From Paenibacillus oryzae (GTDB lineage: Bacteria > Bacillota > Bacilli > Paenibacillales > Paenibacillaceae): 64,000 nucleotides of DNA. Where the stretch lies: positions 38,254 to 102,253 of the forward strand of contig NZ_LYPA01000056.1 in assembly GCF_001675045.1 (NCBI RefSeq), written 5' to 3'. Each line of letters starts with the position of its first letter. Position 1 is the first letter of the stretch. Made by a program: the position numbers and the translations under genes. The notes under the pieces are model-generated. The model was not told the origin of the DNA, searched no databases, and saw only the letters and a program-made list of their open reading frames with translations. Shown one piece after another: positions 1 through 8,157 of the stretch.

Positions 1-148
1 AGCTATAAACAAGCAAGGTGACAAGCGGAACAGCAAGATCGCCTGCAATCAACAAAAGCATGCTTAGAGCAAAATGGCTGCGGTAAGCCATCATCTCCGC
101 CAGCTTGACCCGAAAAACGGCGCCCCAGCATAACCAAATTCCCTTCAT
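1..148 (-). CDS. ABC-2 type permease, 5' part only (runs off window)
   Basis: The minus strand opens with an ATG at 146-148 and reads MKGIWLCWGAVFRVKLAEMM and on to the window edge without a stop. The start overlaps the stop of the preceding permease (ATGA overlap at 145-148), so the two are probably translationally coupled. About 49 residues are visible: a short cytoplasmic N-terminus with an amphipathic stretch, then the beginning of a hydrophobic segment. This fits the second permease of a two-permease ABC-2 (DUF990-like) exporter. The family is inferred from position and the N-terminal pattern; the ATPase is expected outside the window. Confidence 0.6.
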   Translation of the reverse strand, partial: MKGIWLCWGAVFRVKLAEMMAYRSHFALSMLLLIAGDLAVPLVTLLVYS

Positions 149-960
149 ACGCCAACCCCCGTAAAACGCTTCATCGCCAAATGATACAGCCATAACGCCA
201 AACCTGCGGTAACGGCAACCGCGGCAGCCTGCAAGCCCACCGCTTCCGCCATCGTGAGCGAAACGCCCGCAAGCTCGTAATCGCCGATATACACCCGCGT
301 CGGCAAATACGTAATGAACTGAAACGGCAGGAAAAACAGGATCTTTTGCAGAACCTCCGGAAAAAAGGACAACGGCAGGAATACGCCGGCGCTAATATCC
401 TTGAGCAGTAGAAATACTCTTCGAATGCCCTCCGCCCTCACGAGCCAAAAGGCAGTTAACCCCACGCAATAATTAATAAAAAAATTCATCAGGAAGCTGA
501 GCAAAATGGAAATGGCGGCCCACCCCGGAGAGGCGGGCATCAGGTCGACTCCAAAAAGAAAGATAAACAGCAGCATAACCGGCAATACCTCCACCCCTAA
601 AGCAAGGGAGCGATGCCCGATTTTCTGGGCCAGCGCAAACAGCCAATGTGGCAGCGGCCTTAGCGCAAAGGTGACAAACTTGCCGGAGCGGACCAGCATC
701 TGCAAATTCCAGTCCGCAAAATCAAAGGTTATATAATGAATAAGCGTTACGACTCCGAAATACGTCAGCATCTGCTGAAAGGTTAAGCCGTTAATCGTTT
801 CCTTTCCAACAAACATGGCTTGCCAAATAAACACCTGCACCAGAAACAGCACAGGTCCAACAAGGAGCGAAGCCAGCATATGCGTGCGGAAAGCGGCCCA
901 CTCCTTGTACGTGACAAAGCCGATAGCGCGAATCATCGCAAACAGTCTACTCAACGCCAA
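145..960 (-). CDS. ABC-2 family permease (DUF990-like)
   Basis: A 271-residue integral membrane protein with about six hydrophobic segments (roughly 28-55, 65-80, 115-140, 145-175, 190-220, 240-265) and no soluble domain. This is the usual build of DUF990/ABC2_membrane_6 permeases, which act in pairs with a separate ATPase in drug, lipid or polysaccharide export. The start is TTG at 958-960 behind GGGAG; an ATG at 934-936 is possible but has no ribosome site. It overlaps the end of the upstream serine-hydrolase gene by 10 bp and the next permease by 4 bp, so all three look co-transcribed. The substrate cannot be told from sequence. Confidence 0.8.
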   Translation of the reverse strand: MALSRLFAMIRAIGFVTYKEWAAFRTHMLASLLVGPVLFLVQVFIWQAMFVGKETINGLTFQQMLTYFGVVTLIHYITFDFADWNLQMLVRSGKFVTFALRPLPHWLFALAQKIGHRSLALGVEVLPVMLLFIFLFGVDLMPASPGWAAISILLSFLMNFFINYCVGLTAFWLVRAEGIRRVFLLLKDISAGVFLPLSFFPEVLQKILFFLPFQFITYLPTRVYIGDYELAGVSLTMAEAVGLQAAAVAVTAGLALWLYHLAMKRFTGVGV

Positions 961-3299
961 CCCGCTCCCATAATGTTTAATGTGCCGATAACAGTTTCGG
1001 GCGACCAGTCTTTATTAGACGGAACAAAATAAATCATAACTGCGTTGTGCTGTGGATCAACCACAAGCTTGCTGCGGCCTGCGCCTTCATGGCAGAAGGA
1101 GCCCTCCGGCAGCCATTCTCCCGCTCCGGCCAAGGTTGGGCCAATGCCGTATATTTTGCTCTCGCATCTTCCGCCCCAATCAAAGGCGAATATACCAGGC
1201 TCAAGACTATTGGCCGACATCCTCTCTATCGATTTGCGGGACAAAATTTTGACTCCGTCAAGCGAACCGCCATTCAACAGCATCTGCCCAAAACGAAACA
1301 GATCAGGCAGCGTGGAGTATAACCCGCCTCCGCTAGGCGGCGGAGAATAGGCCTTATCCTTCCGTTCCCCGATTAATCGTTCATATTCGTTATCGGCTAC
1401 GAGACAAACCTCGTCCTGAAGCTCCTGCGGCACGTCAAAAAATGTCCGCGTCATGCCTAGCGGCTCTGCGATATGCTCCAAAATGTATTGCTCGTACGGC
1501 TTTCCGCTGGCGCGGGCTATAAGCTCGCCCAATATGGCATAACCTGCGCTGGAATAGCTCCACTCCTCTCCCGGCCGGGACAACGGCTTGCCTCCAAGCA
1601 TGGCGCGAATCCATGCCGAACGGCGCTGCTTCTCCAGCTCCTCGGGATCAGTTACCGCCCACGGGCCCTCCGTTTCCGGCAGGTATGCAAACATTACAGC
1701 CCACCAGCCCGCGGGATACGGCTCCTGATAATATCCGCCGTCCGCCGGCAAGCCGGAGGTATGATTAAGCAATTGCATAATCGTTATTTTTTCGTATAGG
1801 GGATGCTTGAATTCCGGTATCCATTCCGCAACCGGCTGACGCAGAAACAGCTTTCCTTGCTCGATCAGCTGAAAAACGGCTGCTGCGGTAAACAGCTTGG
1901 TAATGGAAGCGATACGACGAATGGAGTTCACCTCCAGCTTGCCGGCGGGATCATTATGCCGCAGCGGTCCCATTGCCCCAGTCGCAAATATTTCTCCATC
2001 CCGGGAAAGCAAATACGAGCCGCATTGCACAAGCTCCGCTCCAATCAGCCTGTCGAAATGCTCCTCCAGCCTAAGAAGGCTTTCTGGCTCATAACCAGCT
2101 TCTGCCGGCGTAACGCTGAGCAGCGGATTTGAAGATTTTCGCGCCTCCGTTTTTGCCAGAAGTCCCGACCATACAATAGCGCGCGGCATCAATACGGATT
2201 CATTCGTAAAGCCTTTGAACGACGGTACAAAAAAGACAAACACCAGCTCTTCGGCGGGATCTATGTACAGGCCTGAGTGCCCAAAGCCTTCATGGGAAAA
2301 GGTGCCTTGGCTGCACAAATCGTAATGCTCCAGCGACCAGCCCAGACCAAATGAATAATTGGCAAGCTCGTTTCCCCAGCCATTATGGGCAATGCCCTTC
2401 ATATGGTTGCTTGTTAAAAGCTCGACCGCTCTTGGGGACAAAATCCGTTTGCCGTCCAGATGGCCGCCGTTCAGCATCATCTGCCCGAATTTCCATAAGT
2501 CGTCCAGGCTGGAATAAAGACCGTTTCCGGATCTTGGCGGAGCTTCCTCCCTGGGCTTTATTGAAAATTGCAGCGCCTCCCTATCCCACTCCTGAGTTAC
2601 GCACACCTCGCCCCACAACGCCTCCGGCACGGCAAAAAAGCTTCTTTCCATACCCAGCGGCTCCAAAATTTCTTCCCGGATATAGGTTTCATACGGCTTG
2701 CCTGTTACCTTGCTAATAATCGCTCCAAGCAAAGCATACCCGCTTGTGGAATAGATCCATTCCTTGCCTGGCATCGTTTGCAGCGGCCCGGCCAGAATGG
2801 TCTGAATCCAGCTAATGCCTTGCTGGTCATTGCAATATTCCCTTATAATGCGTTCGAACCAAGGCAGCGGGTAAGGCTCGTTATGAAAGCCGGGATCGCC
2901 CCTCAAGCCAGAGGTATGAGTCAGCAAATGAAAAATCGTTATTTCCCTATGCTTGCTTGTGTCCATTTCCGGCAATATGCTTGCCGCCGATTGATGCAAA
3001 TGCAGCAGTCCGCGGTCGATCAGCTGCCCTATCGCAACCGCTGTAAACGCTTTAGTTATGGAGTATGCTTTACGGATGGAGTCCGGCATCAATTCCGGGC
3101 TGTTTTCCTGATGGTTGAGCCGGCCTAAAGCCCGGCGGGCAATTACCTTGCCTTTTCTGGCTATGAGATAGCTCGCTCCCTGCAGCGTACCGTCTGCGAT
3201 CAATGCCTCATAATGCGCCTGCAAAACATCAAGAGCCCGGTTATCGTATCCAAGCTCCTCGGCTAACCCATCCGTTTTTCCTTCATGAGTGGAATTCAT
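951..3299 (-). CDS. Fused double beta-lactamase-fold serine hydrolase
   Basis: This 782-residue protein consists of two complete class C beta-lactamase/PBP4*-like domains in tandem (about 20-385 and 395-780). Each has a nucleophile tetrad SITK (S80-K83 and S465-K468) and a YSxxGY second motif (Y183 in the first). The third motif is HSG at 341-343 in the first domain but RSK in the second, so the second site may differ in activity. Single-domain members usually have 330-450 residues, so this is an internal duplication or fusion. There is no signal peptide, suggesting a cytoplasmic esterase or peptidase-like enzyme. ATG start with GGGAGGT 8 bp upstream. It is followed by two overlapping ABC-2 permeases. 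Confidence 0.85.
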   Translation of the reverse strand: MNSTHEGKTDGLAEELGYDNRALDVLQAHYEALIADGTLQGASYLIARKGKVIARRALGRLNHQENSPELMPDSIRKAYSITKAFTAVAIGQLIDRGLLHLHQSAASILPEMDTSKHREITIFHLLTHTSGLRGDPGFHNEPYPLPWFERIIREYCNDQQGISWIQTILAGPLQTMPGKEWIYSTSGYALLGAIISKVTGKPYETYIREEILEPLGMERSFFAVPEALWGEVCVTQEWDREALQFSIKPREEAPPRSGNGLYSSLDDLWKFGQMMLNGGHLDGKRILSPRAVELLTSNHMKGIAHNGWGNELANYSFGLGWSLEHYDLCSQGTFSHEGFGHSGLYIDPAEELVFVFFVPSFKGFTNESVLMPRAIVWSGLLAKTEARKSSNPLLSVTPAEAGYEPESLLRLEEHFDRLIGAELVQCGSYLLSRDGEIFATGAMGPLRHNDPAGKLEVNSIRRIASITKLFTAAAVFQLIEQGKLFLRQPVAEWIPEFKHPLYEKITIMQLLNHTSGLPADGGYYQEPYPAGWWAVMFAYLPETEGPWAVTDPEELEKQRRSAWIRAMLGGKPLSRPGEEWSYSSAGYAILGELIARASGKPYEQYILEHIAEPLGMTRTFFDVPQELQDEVCLVADNEYERLIGERKDKAYSPPPSGGGLYSTLPDLFRFGQMLLNGGSLDGVKILSRKSIERMSANSLEPGIFAFDWGGRCESKIYGIGPTLAGAGEWLPEGSFCHEGAGRSKLVVDPQHNAVMIYFVPSNKDWSPETVIGTLNIMGAGWR

Positions 3300-3464
3300 G
3301 TACGTAGACCTCCCTCGGCCTTAATTTTTCGTTATTTGGGTTACTTTCTGATTTTATGAAAAATATCCCATTCCGTAAATGTATTTTTTCACTATAATCA
3401 ATTTTGTCGATGAAACCATGCATTGCATAGCGTACTACAAGCAGTGGTCAGGGGATGTTGATGT

Positions 3465-3556
3465 TGGATTTGGATTTGGTTTTGGTTTTGGATTTGGTTG
3501 GTTTTGGTTTTGGATTTGGTTGGTTTTGGTTTTGGTTTTGGTTTTGGTTTTGGTTC
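3465..3556. repeat. GGTTTT/GGATTT hexamer tract
   Basis: About 92 bp built from (GGTTTT)n with interspersed GGATTT and GGTTGG units. The plus strand carries well over a dozen G2 runs separated by 3-4 nt, so two-tetrad G-quadruplexes are possible. A simple-sequence array, likely length-variable by slippage. Confidence 0.85.
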
Positions 3557-3594
3557 GTTTCTATGGTTCTTGGAACTACCTTGCAGGACACTCA

Positions 3595-3772
3595 TTTGTA
3601 TGATTATTCATATAAAAATCGGACTCTGAAAAGCTGATTTAACTATTTTGTACGATAGATCATACAAAGCTCCAGATTTTGAATAGCAGGCTTCAGATTT
3701 TGTACGAACTATCATACAAACTACTATCCATGATCTTTTTCTCACGGTATTTTGTATGGAAATTCACACAAA
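3595..3772. repeat. Palindrome array A (4 units, 51-52 bp period)
   Basis: Four imperfect palindromes of the form TTTTGTAYGA-NNNN-TCATACAAA begin at 3595, 3646, 3698 and 3750, giving start-to-start distances of 51, 52 and 52 bp. The DNA between units is unique. The same motif and spacing recur at 44088-44465 and 52248-52429. The last unit is the most degenerate. Confidence 0.85.
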
Positions 3773-3820
3773 TTTACCCATACGAGTAAGATGCTCAAAT
3801 TATAAAGAAGCCGCCAGCCA

Positions 3821-3892
3821 GCAGCCTTGCATCGACGGGTGGTGCAGCAGTGCAGCAGCGCAGCAGCCTTGCATCGACGGGTGGCGCAGCAG
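3821..3892. repeat. Direct duplication of a 30-bp GC-rich segment
   Basis: Two copies (3821-3850 and 3863-3892) of GCAGCCTTGCATCGACGGG followed by TGGYGCAGCAG, separated by 12 bp that are themselves GCAGCA-rich. They lie just downstream of the GH3 terminator. Confidence 0.75.
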
Positions 3893-3915
3893 CCAGCAGA
3901 CTGCTTGCCAATGAA

Positions 3916-3954
3916 AAATGCTGAAGCAGCGCTACGCGCGCTGCTTCAGCATTT
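3916..3954 (-). terminator. Rho-independent terminator of the GH3 gene
   Basis: A long perfect stem, AAAATGCTGAAGCAGCG paired with CGCTGCTTCAGCATTTT around a short loop, followed on the minus strand by a T run. The GH3 stop codon (3932-3934) lies inside the stem. Confidence 0.85.
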
Positions 3955-6343
3955 TGTTTCTTTCCTTGATGAAGTGGCGAAGCCCCTTGAAGAAACGGCC
4001 ATTGGCAATCATCAGCAAGCCGTCCAGCATCGGCATGTTGACAATGCCCCCCGTCATTCTGGAAATGCCGCGGAACGGCATATGATAAACCGACATCATA
4101 AGCAGATTCGCCGTGCTTCTCCTGCCCGTTTTACGCAGAAACCAATGCGCAAACGAAATGAGATGAAACGTTAACCTGGCAAACCAGCCCCGCGCATATT
4201 GGCATTGGGCAATGGTATCGTTGTAGCCCAGCGGCTTGCTGCGATCCCAGGTAGAAACCGGAAGGCTTCGGCCAAGCAGCTGCTCGAACTCCTCATCCTT
4301 CACCTCGTTCACCTTGCCGGAATAATAGGTGGGCAGCTTTTCCCGGTCATAAGGGACAGGGGCGCCTGTCCCCTCCACAAACAGCAGCTCCTCCAGTCTG
4401 ATATCCGCGCTGGAGGCCCCGATCATGATACGGTAATTCCCCTCTTCCACTTCCCACTTATTGGTTATAATATTAAAATAACGAAACGTTTTGTCGTCAA
4501 AAGGAATCGTTACCCGTTTGGACTCACCCGCATTAATAAACACCTTGGTAAAGCCCTTCAGCTCCTTTTGGGGCCGAAAAACCTCGCCCGACTCGCAGCC
4601 TACGTACAGTTGAGCAATCTCCATGCCTGCCACCCGGCCGGAATTGGTAATGGTAAAGGTTACCCGATCGGGTTGAACGACAATATCGGAATAGTCGAAG
4701 GTTGTATAGCTCAAGCCAAATCCAAACGGAAACAGCACATCCACCCCGGCGGTATCGTAATACCGGTAGCCGATATACAGGCCCTCGCGATATTCCGCCG
4801 TAACCTCCTTGCCGGGAAAATAACGATATGACGGAGTATCCTCATAACGAAGCGGATAGGTTTCCGCCAGCTTGCCGGATGGATTGACGTCTCCGGACAG
4901 CACCCTCAATATGGCGCGCGCTCCGGCCTGGCCGCCCAGATAACCGTGCAGCAGTCCCTTTACCTTTCCAATCCACGGCATCTCGACTGCCGAGCCGCAG
5001 GATAGGATTACAACGATATTGGGATTAACCTCAAAAAGCGCATCCAGCAAATCAACCTGATTTTCCGGAATAGCCATAGTTGGCCTGTCTACTCCATCTG
5101 CCTCCGTTACCTCATCCAGCCCCATATACAGCAGCACCACATCCGCTTGTCCCGCAATCGCGCAAGCGTTTTGAATCAATTGGCGGTTTTTTTTGCCATA
5201 GCGTTCAAAGCCTTGCTCATAGCCGATACTGATAATGCCGGATTCCTCAAAGCAATTCAACGTATGATCCAGTATAGTAGGATTAACGATGGAGGAGCCT
5301 GCTCCCTGATAACGCGCATCCTTGGCAAAGTCGCCGATGACCGCAACCTTTTTACCGAATTTCAGCGGCAAAATAGCTCCTTCGTTTTTAAGCAGCACGA
5401 TGGATTCCTCGGCTACCTTCTGAGAAACCCGGTGATGCCTCTCAACATTAAAATTGGCGACGCTGCCGCGCCGGGCCTCTCCCGTCGTAAAGATCAAATC
5501 CAGCAGCCTGTCCACGTTTTCGTCAAGCACGCTTTCGTCCAGTTGGCCGCTCGACACGGCTTCTACAATTTCCTTATCCGTTTCGCCAGCCGTCGTTGGC
5601 ATTTCCAGCTCATTGCCGGCGAGAAGGCCAGAAAGCCGGTCGTTGCTTCCGCCCCAATCGGTAATGACCGTTCCCCCGTAGCCCCATTCTCCGCGCAAAA
5701 TATCCTGCATCAAATGTGTGTTTTCATTGGCGTAGGTTCCATTTAATTTATTGTAGGAGGACATGAGCGCTTTGGTTTGCCCTTCTTTTATAGCGATTTC
5801 AAACGCGGTCAAATAAATTTCACGCAGCGTTCGTTCATCCAGCACGGTATCAATGGACATCCGTCTTTCTTCCTGGTTGTTAACCGCAAAATGCTTGACG
5901 CAAGCGGATACGCCCTGCGATTGAATGCCCCTGATGTAACCGGCAGCCATCTTTCCGGCCAGGTAGGGGTCTTCGCTAAAATATTCAAAGTTTCTGCCGC
6001 ATAGCGGATTCCGCTTCATATTAATGCCGGGACCAAGCAATACGTTAACGTTTTGAAAAACGGCTTCTTCACCCAAATATTCGCCAACCCGTTCTCCCAG
6101 GTCCGTGTTCCAGCTATTGGCGACAGTAGCCACCGTCGGATAACAAGTCGCGGGAACGCCGGCGTTCAGGCCAAGCTTGTCCGCAGCAACCGCCTGTCTG
6201 CGAATACCGTGAGGTCCGTCCGCCAGAAACATGCTGGGAATGCCCAAACGCTGGATGTCCTGCGTTTGCCAGAAGTCCTTGCCCGACATCAGGGAAGCCT
6301 TTTCCTCTAGCGTCATCTGCTGTATCAACTGTTTATACTTCAT
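3932..6343 (-). CDS. Glycoside hydrolase family 3 beta-glycosidase (paralogue 2)
   Basis: An 803-residue GH3 enzyme: N-terminal TIM-barrel (about 1-300) with the catalytic nucleophile Asp229 in VITDWGG and the KHFAVNNQE substrate-binding motif, the alpha/beta sandwich (about 315-520), a fibronectin III-like domain (about 570-650), and a roughly 110-residue C-terminal tail with hydrophobic segments. There is no signal peptide, so it is probably intracellular and acts on imported glycosides. It is closely similar throughout to the GH3 at 8158-10569, including the tail. ATG start behind GAGG. A terminator lies between it and the upstream GT2 gene, so it may have its own promoter. Substrate unknown; beta-glucoside is the family default. 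Confidence 0.92.
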   Translation of the reverse strand: MKYKQLIQQMTLEEKASLMSGKDFWQTQDIQRLGIPSMFLADGPHGIRRQAVAADKLGLNAGVPATCYPTVATVANSWNTDLGERVGEYLGEEAVFQNVNVLLGPGINMKRNPLCGRNFEYFSEDPYLAGKMAAGYIRGIQSQGVSACVKHFAVNNQEERRMSIDTVLDERTLREIYLTAFEIAIKEGQTKALMSSYNKLNGTYANENTHLMQDILRGEWGYGGTVITDWGGSNDRLSGLLAGNELEMPTTAGETDKEIVEAVSSGQLDESVLDENVDRLLDLIFTTGEARRGSVANFNVERHHRVSQKVAEESIVLLKNEGAILPLKFGKKVAVIGDFAKDARYQGAGSSIVNPTILDHTLNCFEESGIISIGYEQGFERYGKKNRQLIQNACAIAGQADVVLLYMGLDEVTEADGVDRPTMAIPENQVDLLDALFEVNPNIVVILSCGSAVEMPWIGKVKGLLHGYLGGQAGARAILRVLSGDVNPSGKLAETYPLRYEDTPSYRYFPGKEVTAEYREGLYIGYRYYDTAGVDVLFPFGFGLSYTTFDYSDIVVQPDRVTFTITNSGRVAGMEIAQLYVGCESGEVFRPQKELKGFTKVFINAGESKRVTIPFDDKTFRYFNIITNKWEVEEGNYRIMIGASSADIRLEELLFVEGTGAPVPYDREKLPTYYSGKVNEVKDEEFEQLLGRSLPVSTWDRSKPLGYNDTIAQCQYARGWFARLTFHLISFAHWFLRKTGRRSTANLLMMSVYHMPFRGISRMTGGIVNMPMLDGLLMIANGRFFKGLRHFIKERNKMLKQRA

Positions 6344-6424
6344 TCCGATTCCTCATTCTGCATTTTAAGAAGCTGGTCAAAAAGCGCTCCATAGTATTCC
6401 TTAATATTACTATATCTATAGAAC

Positions 6425-6465
6425 AAAAGAAAAGAAGCAGAAGCCGCTAAAGGCCACCGCTTCTT
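6425..6465 (-). terminator. Probable terminator after the GT2 gene
   Basis: On the minus strand AGAAGC...GCTTCTTTTCTTTT forms a stem (with inner GC pairing) followed by a T-rich tail, just after the GT2 stop at 6470. It separates the GH3-GtrA-GT2 unit from the second GH3 gene. Confidence 0.6.
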
Positions 6466-6469
6466 CCCG

Positions 6470-7486
6470 TCAGTTAAAACCGACCAAACGCTGCGACAAT
6501 TTATAAGCGCCAACGGAAATGCTCCGCCCGGCGCGTCCCGGCAGGCTCGTTAAGCCGCCCAGAACTCCGAATCGTAAATGCCGGTGCAATTTGGCATCCT
6601 TATTCCGAATAAATTTCCACAATTCTTTTTTCTTTCGCAAATTTTCCGCAGACCCTGAACGAATCAGTAAAATCGTCGAAATGACCGTCACGATTTCAAG
6701 ATGCCTGAACATATAGTGTCGGAGCTGGGCATTATGAATCAGGCTAAGATCCACCTGCTCCACCATCAGCTTGTTTACCTTGATCTGCTGGTCAATCCTT
6801 TTGATCATAATACGCTCTTGAACGGATTGATCATCCCGTCCGATAAAATAGCGGTAGAAGTCCGCATTGACATAATACATGCTCTGGACAAAACGAAGCG
6901 GAATGTAAACAAATAAATTATCGACATAAAAGGTATGCTTGGGCAGCTGCAAGCCGCAATCTCTGAGCAGCCCGGTTCTATAGGTTATGGAATGCATCAT
7001 TAAATATTGTCCCTTGCGGAAAAGCCTGATGTCCTCCCACGAAAACAAAACATCCTCAGGAAGCACATTGTTATATTTCATAACCTTTTTATAGCTTGCG
7101 CCTTCTTTTTCATACACAAAATTGCTGATCAGCATGTCCGTCTGCTGACGCCGCTCCGTCAAGCCGCGCAGGGCGCCCAGCACCTTCATGTAGGCCCTTA
7201 TATCAACCCAGTCGTCGCTGTCCACAACCTTGAAATACTTCCCCGACGCGTTGCGGATTCCTGTATTGACAGCCTCGCCATGACCCCCGTTTTCCTGATG
7301 GATCGCTTTTACAATCGTGGGGTATTTGGCCTCATATTCGTCCGCAATAGCCGCCGTCCCGTCGGAGGAGCCGTCATTGACAATAAGCAATTCAACGTCC
7401 TCGCCGCCCGGCAGAAGGGATTCGATGCAATAGCGCATATAGTCCTGCGAATTGTAGCAAGGGATCGCAACCGTTAACAGTTTCAT
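6470..7486 (-). CDS. Family 2 glycosyltransferase
   Basis: A GT2 (GT-A fold) glycosyltransferase of 338 residues. The N-terminus carries the nucleotide-sugar motif LTVAIPCYNS and LLIVNDGSSDGT, then the metal-binding KVVDSDDW about residue 90. No transmembrane segments are obvious, so it is a cytosolic or peripheral enzyme. I chose the ATG at 7484-7486; a GTG two codons earlier overlaps the GtrA stop (GTGA) and is an alternative. Coupling to a GtrA-like flippase suggests transfer of a sugar onto polyprenyl phosphate followed by flipping, for wall or exopolysaccharide modification. Donor and acceptor cannot be named. Confidence 0.85.
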   Translation of the reverse strand: MKLLTVAIPCYNSQDYMRYCIESLLPGGEDVELLIVNDGSSDGTAAIADEYEAKYPTIVKAIHQENGGHGEAVNTGIRNASGKYFKVVDSDDWVDIRAYMKVLGALRGLTERRQQTDMLISNFVYEKEGASYKKVMKYNNVLPEDVLFSWEDIRLFRKGQYLMMHSITYRTGLLRDCGLQLPKHTFYVDNLFVYIPLRFVQSMYYVNADFYRYFIGRDDQSVQERIMIKRIDQQIKVNKLMVEQVDLSLIHNAQLRHYMFRHLEIVTVISTILLIRSGSAENLRKKKELWKFIRNKDAKLHRHLRFGVLGGLTSLPGRAGRSISVGAYKLSQRLVGFN

Positions 7487-7488
7487 GT

Positions 7489-8106
7489 TCACCCAACCTG
7501 TTCCTGTTTTTCGGGTTCTTGTTTAAAAATAACCTTGAAGATAGGGAAAAACACCCAAAATGAAATTGCACTGTTGATGATCATCGTAATAATGTCCGCT
7601 ACGGTTTCTCCCGTCGCGCCCATTTCCCACGTGTTCATCAATAAATTGTAAATAGGGGCTTTGTAGAAGCCTTGGGCTGCCGCCGCGCCGATCGTGATCA
7701 GGATATAGGCAATCACGTACCAGAAAGCGGCTTTCCAGATGTTGCTGTTGGACTTAAAGGTAATGCTGCGCTGAGCAAAAAAGTTAATGATTTGCGCGAT
7801 AGCGATTGTAATTTGCACGGCCAGGAAATACGCGAGGCCGCCTCCGCCGCCCGCAGCAAGGGCACCCGCCGCATAATCAAATACATAATAAGGACTGCCG
7901 TCGAAGTTTTGGCCCATCTGCAAAATTTGAAAGCTGGTATCCACTAGCGAGGTTTTTCCAAACCAGCTTTTGAAAAGAGGCATCAGCACAAACTGCAATA
8001 CGGTAATGCCATTGCTTAATATAAAGAATATCAGGAATTGGGCAGCTACGGGATGTTTTTTTTGAAAATTGGCCCATATCCCCTTTTTGCTTTCCTCACT
8101 GCTCAT
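7489..8106 (-). CDS. GtrA-like polyprenyl-phosphate-sugar translocase
   Basis: A 205-residue membrane protein with four hydrophobic segments (about 22-45, 85-115, 120-145, 170-195) and the GtrA family signature around INFFAQRSITFKSN. GtrA proteins flip or assist flipping of undecaprenyl-phosphate-linked sugars made by a partner GT2. The segment between TM1 and TM2, with a Gly/Ala-rich stretch, is longer than in minimal GtrA proteins (about 130 residues). ATG start behind GGAGAG; the stop overlaps the possible GTG start of the GT2 gene, so the pair is coupled. It lies 51 bp downstream of a GH3 gene in the same operon. Confidence 0.8.
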   Translation of the reverse strand: MSSEESKKGIWANFQKKHPVAAQFLIFFILSNGITVLQFVLMPLFKSWFGKTSLVDTSFQILQMGQNFDGSPYYVFDYAAGALAAGGGGGLAYFLAVQITIAIAQIINFFAQRSITFKSNSNIWKAAFWYVIAYILITIGAAAAQGFYKAPIYNLLMNTWEMGATGETVADIITMIINSAISFWVFFPIFKVIFKQEPEKQEQVG

Positions 8107-8157
8107 TTTCTCACTCTCCTGTTGACTTTGCCACCGTTATAAAATGGAACTGTTCGG

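Larger units (their letters stand above)
3300..3931. other. Gene-free spacer rich in repeats
   Basis: 632 bp between the GH3 stop and the serine-hydrolase start, both on the minus strand. It holds a GGTTTT hexamer tract, four regularly spaced palindromes and a duplicated 30-bp segment, all listed separately. Open frames across the hexamer tract encode only repetitive GF/WF or KP/NQ peptides and are not taken as genes. Confidence 0.7.

Noticed and set aside
3379..3637. Frames encoding GFGFGF, WFWFW or KPKPKP repeats
   Set aside because: All three frames of the hexamer tract are open because of its simple composition.
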